Source: Colias croceus
Taxonomy: Eukaryota; Arthropoda; Insecta; Lepidoptera; Pieridae
Assembly: GCF_905220415.1 (NCBI RefSeq)
Contig: NC_059541.1
Location: 11,482,501-11,546,500 of the forward strand
Length of the DNA: 64,000 nt
Reading direction: 5' to 3'
Positions 62,401 through 64,000 of the stretch are shown piece by piece. The notes under the pieces were generated by a model. The model did not search any database. It saw only the letters and a program-made list of their open reading frames with translations, and was not told the origin of the DNA. Position 1 is the first letter of the stretch, and every line of letters begins with the position of its first letter. Position numbers and translations under genes: made by a program.

Positions 62401-63153
62401 CAATATGCTCTACACACACACTAAACAATTATGTATGTTGGTAGTTATGAGAACATTGTTTCGTACTTATTCGACGCATTATAGCGGGTTCTTATTATGC
62501 ATATAAAAACTCAAATTTGCAATTCCATCATATGTTCCATTGGGGAAACAATACTGAGTAACTTACGTCATATTCTATATAGAGGTTATTAAGTTCAAAG
62601 GCTTGCCCTCAGGTGCTTTTAGCATTGTAACTTTAGCATGCATTTCTACTACTATGAGCGTTACACTATAATATCATGTTACCTTTAATTGAAATTTGTT
62701 AATGTTAAAATGTATTTCACTAAAATAATAATTGAAGAATTTCTTATTATTCAGCCTTCGGCAACCGAATCCCTAAAAAAGGAAAAATCATTAAAATAAC
62801 CAGATAAACATTATATTTTTCATGTGTTATTACAGACTAGACCTTGGAATTGTAAAAAACATTGAACAATGAATACATTTTCAATTTATATAACCTTATT
62901 GTCATAGTCTTTTATAAATAATAATAACCTTATAACCCAGAGCCTAATAAGACCCATTCCCAGACTCATGACGTTCTGCTACCTGGCTGCTTTCAACTGG
63001 TGGCTGCTCCTCTGCCCCTGGACGCTCAGCCACGACTGGCAGATGGGATCCGTGCCACTTATCACGAGTGGCTGGGATCCCAGGAACCTCCTCACGTGTG
63101 CGGCGTTTGGGATCCTGCTGTTATTGGGATATAGGTGCTTGACGGATTTGGAG
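11109..63153 (+). CDS. Tmtc1: Protein O-mannosyltransferase of the TMTC family (TMTC1-like), 5' part, split by introns
   Basis: Joined exons 11109-11440, 56418-56595, 57374-57447, 58742-58879, 61160-61336 and 62964-63153 give 363 codons in one frame with GT-AG borders throughout. TMTC proteins are multi-pass ER membrane enzymes with C-terminal TPR repeats; in vertebrates they add O-mannose to cadherin domains. Seen here: a membrane segment at about 38-56, the luminal acidic motif DFVHDD (59-64) expected of GT-C enzymes, SHKSYRPL (98-105), HPVHTEA (164-170), GRAD (176-179), AKETG (216-220), QDNPAAF near 287-293 and DWQMGSVPLI (324-333). The DWQ-GS-PL motif fits TMTC1 better than TMTC2-4 by memory of the family. 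The TPR half is beyond the right edge. The family call is secure, the paralogue less so. Confidence 0.88.
12991..13140 (-). repeat. LINE 3'-end fragment with ATTGA-type tail
   Basis: Four tandem TTGAA units (12991-13012) are followed by TACTTTATTTGCACC and then GGCGGCCTTATCGCTAATACAGCGATCTC. A related block with the same CTTATCGCT-GCGAT core occurs at 13815-13950. Oriented with the tail on the left, so the element reads on the minus strand. Confidence 0.65.
13428..13597 (+). mobile_element. Short Helitron-like element (group C)
   Basis: It starts TCATTACTACTTAAT after an A and ends GGCGGAAAGCTAG, with GCGAAGCCGCGG just before. The body ACTACGCAACGGATTTTGAGG and AGAGTGATTCAAGAGGA is shared with 22096-22287 and 26049-26216. 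Confidence 0.65.
13815..13950 (-). repeat. LINE 3'-end fragment with GAAAT-type tail
   Basis: Units of GAAATGAATGAAATGAAATGAAA are followed by TTCTTTATTGCACAC and later GGGCAGTCTTATCGCTGTAAGCGATTTC. It belongs to the same family as 12991-13140. Confidence 0.65.
15092..15286 (-). repeat. Composite of retroposon 3' end and tRNA-derived SINE head
   Basis: 15092-15177 is a minus-strand copy of the TTTGAG-tailed block (CAATTAGACTTCTTTTAG, CACCGATT). 15232-15286, read on the minus strand, carries an A box TGGTGAAGTGGTTAGAG and a B box GGTTCGATTACC. Either this is one SINE whose 3' end matches the LINE tail, or two adjacent insertions. Confidence 0.55.
15332..15508. mobile_element. MITE with TTA target duplication
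   Basis: The ends are GGGCCGATTTTTCAATCCTT and the inverse of GGGCTGATTTTTCAATCCTT, one difference in 20. TTA flanks both sides (15329-15331 and 15509-15511). A TTA target suggests the PIF/Harbinger group. A fragment of its right half (TAATACTTTATTGGACGGATAA) recurs at 60013-60063. Confidence 0.8.
16961..16976 (+). repeat. Target-site duplication, left copy, of SINE
   Basis: TATAGGATCCTTTTGA, identical to 17200-17215. Confidence 0.9.
16977..17199 (+). mobile_element. tRNA-derived SINE with intact target duplication
   Basis: A tRNA-like head holds an A box (TGGTACAGTGGTTGACG near 16994) and a B box (GGGTTCGATTCCCGG near 17037), followed by an A run and a tRNA-unrelated body containing TCAGTGAAACAGATGTATG and CCCCACTACGGGGATATGGG. 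The flanks are a perfect 16-bp duplication, so the copy is complete and fairly young. A degraded copy lies at 51181-51345; tail fragments lie near 21078, 36685 and 51030. Confidence 0.88.
17200..17215 (+). repeat. Target-site duplication, right copy, of SINE
   Basis: Identical to 16961-16976. Confidence 0.9.
17613..17700 (+). repeat. Local duplication, copy 1 (88 bp)
   Basis: It matches 17737-17824 at 87 of 88 positions, with an offset of 124 bp. The 36-bp linker between them has weaker similarity to sequence left of copy 1. Confidence 0.9.
17737..17824 (+). repeat. Local duplication, copy 2 (88 bp)
   Basis: Partner of 17613-17700, differing only at the C/A in TTTAC/AAAATTT. A very recent tandem duplication. 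Confidence 0.9.
18683..18716 (+). repeat. TTTGAG-tailed retroposon 3' end, short fragment
   Basis: TAGTTGAATAAATAAATCGAG followed by TTTGAGTTTGA matches the end of the block at 10941-11088. Confidence 0.6.
19499..19725 (-). mobile_element. Short Helitron-like element (group A)
   Basis: On the minus strand it runs from TCCATACTAATATTATAAATG (preceded by A) to GCGGAAAGCTAG (followed by T). It has an extra CAGACAGA unit and one extra CCCGTT unit compared with other copies. Confidence 0.78.
20170..20363 (+). mobile_element. Short Helitron-like element (group B)
   Basis: It starts TCTATACTAATATTATAAAG after A and ends GCGGAGCAGCTAG before T. The body has GAAGAGTTTGTTTGTTTG, GGTCCGATTTGAAAAAT and TGTTAGATAGCCCATT, shared with 30269, 34308, 40841, 47578 and 63627. 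Confidence 0.75.
20912..20997 (+). repeat. TTTGAG-tailed retroposon 3' end
   Basis: GTAAATGTAAAAAATGTCAT, then CAAAAGTGCTTTAGAAGTC, then GAATAAATAAATGTTTGAG. Same family as 10941-11088. Confidence 0.7.
21698..21840 (+). repeat. Unclassified interspersed repeat, copy 1 of 3
   Basis: It starts AAAAAGAGCGTGTGCCGAGC and continues GTGTCAGAAGTGAAAATTC, AAGATTCAAAGATA and CATGACGCGACC. The same order of blocks is present at 45791-45969 (plus) and 61010-61121 (minus). Confidence 0.7.
22096..22287 (-). mobile_element. Short Helitron-like element (group C)
   Basis: Minus-strand start TCACTAAATAGTATAAAAC (after A), end GCGGTAAGCTAG (before T). The body AACTACGCAACGGATTTAG matches 13428-13597 and 26049-26216. 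Confidence 0.72.
23100..23163. repeat. Perfect palindrome, 30-bp arms, 4-nt spacer
   Basis: Arms 23100-23129 and 23134-23163 are exact inverse complements around TATT. Complementarity stops abruptly outside. No element ends or coding frame are attached. Confidence 0.9.
23519..23600 (+). repeat. LINE 3' end with A tail
   Basis: GGTGGTGACCACTTACCATC followed by AGGTGGCCCACCTGCCCATT and an A run is a 3'-terminal block I associate with common lepidopteran LINEs. The 5' limit is unclear. Confidence 0.6.
25374..25640 (+). mobile_element. tRNA-derived SINE with tRNA-Gly(TCC)-like head
   Basis: 25374-25446 resembles a tRNA: an A box TGGCTTAATTGGTAGTGG, an anticodon-loop-like CTTCCAA, and a sound T arm GTGGGTTCGATTCCCAC. 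The acceptor and anticodon stems mispair, so it is not a working tRNA. The body follows with GTGTCTGGGTGTTAATTATC, GGGATGAGATCGTGCCGTG and an A-rich end. No clear target duplication was found. Confidence 0.8.
26049..26216 (+). mobile_element. Short Helitron-like element (group C), 5' end lost
   Basis: GTCGCTTTCTCTGTCCC through to AAGCTAG at 26210-26216. It matches 22096-22287 in inverse orientation. The TC start is not present. Confidence 0.65.
28138..28228 (+). repeat. Diverged local duplication, left copy
   Basis: AGTACCTAACAAAATTCCATA, AAATAAATTCTTA, then AATTTCT. Matches 28390-28470 in the same order with substitutions and small gaps. Confidence 0.5.
28234..28347. repeat. Small inverted-repeat element
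   Basis: 14-bp arms AAAGTGAAACTTTT (28234-28247) and the inverse near 28334-28347 enclose an ACGATAATTATCGT palindrome. It lies between the two copies of a local duplication. Confidence 0.5.
28390..28470 (+). repeat. Diverged local duplication, right copy
   Basis: GAGTAACAAAATTCCATAC, ATAAATTCTTA, ACACAATTTCTCC. Partner of 28138-28228. Confidence 0.5.
28818..29054 (+). mobile_element. Short Helitron-like element (group A), best-preserved copy
   Basis: It begins TCCATACTAATATTATAAATG after A and ends CTAG before T. About 9 nt before CTAG lies a GC-rich hairpin (CGCGG/CCGCG, loop GCGAAG). The A-to-T insertion, TC start, CTAG end and subterminal hairpin are all Helitron hallmarks. 237 bp, no coding capacity. 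Confidence 0.82.
29139..29275 (+). mobile_element. Helitron-like fragment (group A), internally deleted
   Basis: TGATATTATAAATGTAAAATTAACTCT is joined to CACTGAACGGATT and GAACGGGAACTATGCGGATT, ending GACGGAAAGCTAC in place of CTAG. A decayed copy next to the intact one at 28818. Confidence 0.55.
30269..30400 (-). mobile_element. Short Helitron-like element (group B), internally deleted
   Basis: Minus strand: TCTATACTAATATTATATAG (after A) through AAGAGTTTGTTTG and GATAGCCCATTTATCGAGG to GCGGAGCTAG. About 60 bp of the centre is missing compared with 20170-20363. Confidence 0.7.
30419..30560. mobile_element. TIR element (MITE-like), unclassified
   Basis: Ends AACGGTGCATTTACATCAAA and the inverse of AATGGTGCATTTATATCAAA, 23-bp repeats with two differences. 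142 bp, no coding frame, no clear target duplication. Confidence 0.65.
34308..34486 (+). mobile_element. Short Helitron-like element (group B), end mutated
   Basis: TCTATACTAATATTATATAG after A, group B body, ending ACAGCTAT where CTAG is expected. Confidence 0.65.
36754..37597. mobile_element. Harbinger-like non-autonomous element
   Basis: The inverted ends read TGCCCGTTTTCACCA and TGCCCGATTTCACCA, with further imperfect pairing inward rich in TAAGTGTCACCTAA-like motifs. Flanks TTA (36751-36753) and TCA (37598-37600) fit a TWA-type target with one change. A short coding-like start MDSDDDTNI at about 36948 is followed by a stop. No full transposase. Family assignment rests on the TTA-like target and end sequence. 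Confidence 0.6.
38051..38308. mobile_element. TIR element with AACCGACTTCAAA ends
   Basis: Left end AACCGACTTCAAA at 38051 pairs with TTTGAAGTCGGTT at 38296-38308. The interior includes ACCGATTACTCCGAGG and CCGATTTACGTGATTC. A secondary hairpin of 17-bp arms sits at 38062-38099. The family is common in moths by my recollection, but I cannot name its superfamily. Confidence 0.65.
38062..38099. repeat. Perfect hairpin, 17-bp arms, 4-nt loop
   Basis: AAAAAAAGGAGGAGGTT and its exact inverse AACCTCCTCCTTTTTTT surround TGAT, at the left edge of the element at 38051-38308. Confidence 0.85.
38936..39302. mobile_element. TIR element with AAGGCCCTTCTCCCATT ends, unclassified
   Basis: 17-bp exact inverted repeats at 38936-38952 and 39286-39302. 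367 bp. A 66-codon frame at 39000-39200 has no motif I recognise. No obvious target duplication. Confidence 0.65.
40841..41049 (-). mobile_element. Short Helitron-like element (group B), diverged
   Basis: CTAG at 40841-40844, then the inverse of the group B body (CCTCGATAAATGG, CAAATCGGACTCGTAGTTCC, CAAACAAACAAACTC) ending AATATTAGTTAA. The start motif is altered. Confidence 0.65.
45791..45969 (+). repeat. Unclassified interspersed repeat, copy 2 of 3
   Basis: AAAAAGAGCGTGTGTATCGAG, CACACGTGTCAGAAGTGAAA, CTTCTTTGGTAAGATTCAAA, GGCGACGATTT, TTGACGCGACC. It is the longest copy; see 21698 and 61010. Confidence 0.7.
47004..47335 (+). repeat. TTTGAG-tailed retroposon interrupted by another retroposon
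   Basis: The TTTGAG block begins CGGATCGGTGGTAATTGTTAA (about 47006) and resumes as TTAAAAAATATGTAATGACG (about 47256) to its tail at 47335. Between them sits a minus-strand insertion with an AAATCAAATC-type tail (about 47036-47255). A TTAAAAAT-like string flanks the insert on both sides. Confidence 0.65.
47351..47519 (+). mobile_element. Short Helitron-like element (group D)
   Basis: It starts TCTTATATATAAAAATGAATC after A and ends GGGGCGGACCGCTAG before T, with ACGGCTGAACCGATTTCG inside. The only copy of this group in the window. Confidence 0.75.
47578..47621 (+). mobile_element. Helitron-like 5' fragment (group B)
   Basis: TCTATTGTAATATTATAAAACTG followed by AAGAGTTTGTTTGAACG, then homology stops. 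Confidence 0.5.
47718..47783 (+). repeat. Short tandem array of about 11-bp units
   Basis: Units of the form ACTATAACRYA repeat about five to six times, first with CAT and then CGC variants. Confidence 0.75.
48209..48452. mobile_element. TIR element with AACTCGACCAAGC ends, unclassified
   Basis: 28-bp inverted ends (AACTCGACCAAGCTAAGTTT, then GCACCTCG) with one mismatch. 244 bp. The centre is an ATA-rich run at about 48309-48356 beside a GC-rich block. No target duplication was recognised. Confidence 0.7.
49315..49323 (+). repeat. 9-bp target duplication, left copy
   Basis: TAATAAAAC, identical to 50338-50346. Confidence 0.85.
49324..50337 (-). mobile_element. Mutator-like (MULE) element, transposase remnant only
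   Basis: 1014 bp bounded by GGG...CCC and an exact 9-bp duplication TAATAAAAC, the size expected of Mutator. The ends align without gaps: after GGG, 11 diverged bases, then CTATCACCAA on each side. Five TCACC motifs face inward on the left (49341, 49405, 49419, 49453, 49558) and five GGTGA motifs on the right (50008, 50066, 50264, 50284, 50316), none reversed. An internal duplication (49591-49650 and 49701-49757) repeats AATAATCAATATTTATT. A short frame (49734-49916) encodes the C-terminal end of a MULE-type transposase. Confidence 0.85.
49734..49916 (-). pseudogene. MULE transposase C-terminal remnant
   Basis: A 60-codon frame contains DMCKHIIGLAIRLEL, where CKH is the C-x-H half of a SWIM zinc finger, followed by PPPEAKNV and the basic end KRKRGRPSKSKRALIIQ. 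The catalytic domain and the first C-x-C pair of the finger are absent, so it is a stub left by internal deletion. The assignment agrees with the 9-bp target duplication around it. Confidence 0.7.
50338..50346 (+). repeat. 9-bp target duplication, right copy
   Basis: TAATAAAAC, identical to 49315-49323. Confidence 0.85.
51030..51345 (+). repeat. Degraded SINE copies (family of 16977-17199)
   Basis: 51030-51060 carries a tail fragment (GTAAAGAAAATCGATCAGTG). 51181-51345 carries a head (ACCTCCTTGTTACAGTGGTT) with the B box lost, then AAAAAATGTCTG, TAAAGAAAATCCATCACTG and ACAGATGTATCATGCATC. Confidence 0.65.
51789..51893 (-). repeat. TTTGAG-tailed retroposon 3' end, minus strand
   Basis: ACTCAAACTCAAATATTTAT, then AGAAGCACTTTTGAATCGTC, then ACCACCGATTCGGAG. 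Inverse of the block at 10941-11088. Confidence 0.72.
56418..56595 (+). CDS. Tmtc1: TMTC coding exon 2
   Basis: The acceptor CTTGTTACAG ends at 56417; the donor GCG/GTAATG follows 56595. It completes the split Arg codon and encodes residues 112-170: LNYALAGLRPWWWH, a membrane segment VVLHAACCALVARA, and AALLFAVHPVHTEA, a family signature. It is markedly GC-rich compared with its surroundings. Part of it is duplicated just downstream (56611-56746). Confidence 0.92.
56611..56746 (+). pseudogene. Partial tandem duplicate of TMTC exon 2
   Basis: It repeats 56451-56600 with an offset of about 160 bp. In the exon frame it reads VVLHAEC, then a TGA stop, then ALVAR-CVTIARLQRPFAELAA and FAVHTEA, having lost five codons in two in-frame gaps. 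It keeps the donor GCG/GTAAT at 56740/56741 but has no acceptor. Use of this donor would add 145 nt and shift the frame. Confidence 0.88.
57374..57447 (+). CDS. Tmtc1: TMTC coding exon 3
   Basis: Acceptor TTTTTTTCTACAG, donor AG/GTAAGT. Encodes residues 171-194, VAGVVGRADVLACIFF and SSLLVYH, a membrane segment beginning with the conserved GRAD motif. Phase 0 in, two bases out. Confidence 0.92.
58742..58879 (+). CDS. Tmtc1: TMTC coding exon 4
   Basis: Acceptor ATTTTTTCTAG, donor AG/GTTTGT (non-consensus at +3 but still GT). Encodes residues 196-240 with VWLSVVLGGLSMLAKETGI, the conserved AKE(T/Q)G block, and a further membrane segment ending in FYRCWPFVK. Confidence 0.92.
60013..60063 (+). 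repeat. Fragment of the TTA MITE
   Basis: GTGTAATACTTTATTGGACG and AATCAAGGATTTAAAAATC match the right half of 15332-15508. Confidence 0.65.
60495..60600 (-). repeat. Possible Helitron-like 3' end
   Basis: ACTAGTTGACGCCCGCGACG resembles the CTAG and GC-rich end of lepidopteran Helitrons on the minus strand. The rest is too decayed to align. Confidence 0.3.
60636..60690 (+). repeat. tRNA-like SINE head fragment
   Basis: A well-paired T arm GCAGGTTCAAATCCTGC lies after AGGTCTAGCGGAATCGCAG. No complete cloverleaf, so it is a SINE head or tRNA pseudogene. Confidence 0.4.
61010..61121 (-). repeat. Unclassified interspersed repeat, copy 3 of 3
   Basis: Minus strand: AAAAAGCGTGTGTGCCGCAC, ACGTGTCAGAAGTGAAACTT, CTTTGGTGAGATTCAAA, CGTCGCCCTAATCC. 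It ends about 38 bp before TMTC exon 5. Confidence 0.68.
61160..61336 (+). CDS. Tmtc1: TMTC coding exon 5
   Basis: Acceptor CTTTACACAG, donor GAG/GTAAGA (two bases of an Arg codon left). Encodes residues 242-299 with a membrane segment IVVSLALLISVRLALLQG and the block WPVFSPQDNPAAFHPSFF, which matches the region before the TMTC-specific domain. Confidence 0.92.
61654..61840 (-). repeat. RTE-type LINE 3' end
   Basis: An ATG-repeat tail (plus-strand ATCATC run at 61654-61676) follows a minus-strand frame that reads GRRSVGRPSTRWTDDLIK, VAGSRWIQAAGDRSFWKSLG and EAYVLQWTS before a stop at 61686-61688. This is the C-terminal end of the RTE-clade reverse transcriptase protein. It is 5' truncated. 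Confidence 0.85.
62964..63153 (+). CDS. Tmtc1: TMTC coding exon 6 (last in window)
   Basis: The acceptor ATTCCCAG ends at 62963; the alternative AACCCAG at 62940 would give a stop at once. Donor GAG/GTACGT. Encodes residues 301-363: LMTFCYLAAFNWWLLLCPW, SHDWQMGSVPLIT, WDPRNLLT and a membrane segment FGILLLLGYRCL. This lies within the family's DUF1736 region. The exon ends in phase 0; TPR exons must follow beyond the window. Confidence 0.92.
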
Positions 63154-63626
63154 GTACGTATTTAGTTTTAGATTATGGGTATTTTGATAGCAATGGAAAT
63201 TAATTATAAATCATTAAAGTATCTAAATATGACTTAACAAACTTAACTAACATCAAAATGTGAGGGACAAAAGTTAAGTTACAAAGTTGCCATTTGGAAC
63301 CATATTATTATGATTAATATTTATTTTTGTTATTATGAAGAATATTGACATTAGATTATTGTGTAATTATTGTGTTATACCTACTACGACTTCCATGACT
63401 GTAAACAATTTTTTATAAGTCTTACTTTTCTAATAATATTATACGATATTGAACGTAAGAGAATATCTAAAAGAAATTGCTTTTTACTACAAATTGAATA
63501 GTTCTTAGCTTTCTAATAATTTGTCCGGCTCGTAAGCTTCAAAATAATTTCTTCTACCTATATCTATCTAATAGAGATAAAAACTTTTTATTTTCTTTTA
63601 ATTTCAAGTATTTCATGGAATAAATG

Positions 63627-63823
63627 TCTACTAATTTTATAAAGTTGAAGATTCTGTTTGTTAGTTTGCTTGAACACGCTATTCTTAGTAACAAAAAATA
63701 TGGTCCGATTTGAAAAATTATTTTAGTGTTAGATAGCCCATTTATTGAGGATGGCTATAGGCTACATATCATCACGCTGAGACGAAGCATAGAAATGCGG
63801 GTAAAACCGCGTGGCACAGATAG
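63627..63823 (+). mobile_element. Short Helitron-like element (group B), decayed
   Basis: TCTACTAATTTTATAAAGTTG, GGTCCGATTTGAAAAATTA, TTAGATAGCCCATTTATTGAGG and GCGGGTAAAACCGCGTGGCA; the CTAG end reads GATAG. It lies in the intron after TMTC exon 6. Confidence 0.6.
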
Positions 63824-64000
63824 CAATAAATTTAAATAGCATATGAAGGAATTTATACGAAACACAAATATTTTTTTGGCAAAAAGTACTTGCCTGAAAG
63901 GGTACCCTTCATATTTGCTCGAATTAATAATGTTGATTGATGTTTAATCTTTTTTACGAGTATTCGGGGTTTTTATTTTAAGTCTTATGTGTATGACAAC

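Noticed and set aside
62940..62963. Upstream acceptor AACCCAG for TMTC exon 6
   Set aside because: Joining there gives Arg-Ala then a stop; the acceptor ending at 62963 keeps the frame and the family sequence.
1..64000. CRISPR array, operon, prophage or biosynthetic cluster
   Set aside because: No regularly spaced repeats, no clustered co-directional genes and clear spliceosomal introns. The window is animal nuclear DNA.

Overview
This window is AT-rich nuclear DNA from an insect, most likely a moth or butterfly. Two things point there. The only host gene I can support is an animal TMTC-family gene split by GT-AG introns. The rest is full of repeats I associate with lepidopteran genomes: short Helitron-like elements ending in CTAG, tRNA-derived SINEs, LINE 3' tails, and TIR elements. 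There is no bacterial gene organisation, CRISPR array, rRNA or intact tRNA gene.

Layout. 1-11099 holds no host gene I can support. It contains a decayed mariner-type transposon (1574-2459), a nearly complete Jockey/CR1-like LINE on the minus strand (about 4009-8600; ORF1 intact, ORF2 broken by one frameshift), Helitron-like elements, and a foldback element with TA flanks (9938-10502). From 11100 to the right edge the plus strand carries the 5' part of a gene for a transmembrane O-mannosyltransferase of the TMTC family, closest by motif to TMTC1. Six coding exons (11109-11440, 56418-56595, 57374-57447, 58742-58879, 61160-61336, 62964-63153) join in frame to 363 codons. They cover the multi-pass membrane part, including the DFVHDD loop, HPVHTEA, GRAD and DWQMGSVPL motifs. 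The TPR-repeat half must lie beyond the right edge. Intron 1 is about 45 kb and is the main content of the window.

Intron 1 is a collection of mobile-element relics. It includes at least ten short Helitron-like copies in four sequence groups. It also holds a SINE with a perfect 16-bp target duplication (16977-17199), a TTA-flanked MITE (15332-15508), a Harbinger-like element (36754-37597), several unclassified TIR elements (30419, 38051, 38936, 48209), and a Mutator-like element (49324-50337) with an exact 9-bp target duplication and inward-facing TCACC motif arrays.

Items most worth a second look: the Mutator-like element; a partial tandem duplication of TMTC exon 2 that keeps a second splice donor (56611-56746); the splice acceptor of exon 1 lying about 11 bp after a retroposon tail; a perfect 30-bp-arm palindrome (23100-23163); and a three-copy repeat family I could not classify. 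I see no evidence for a new multi-gene system. All calls come from reading the sequence, with no database search.
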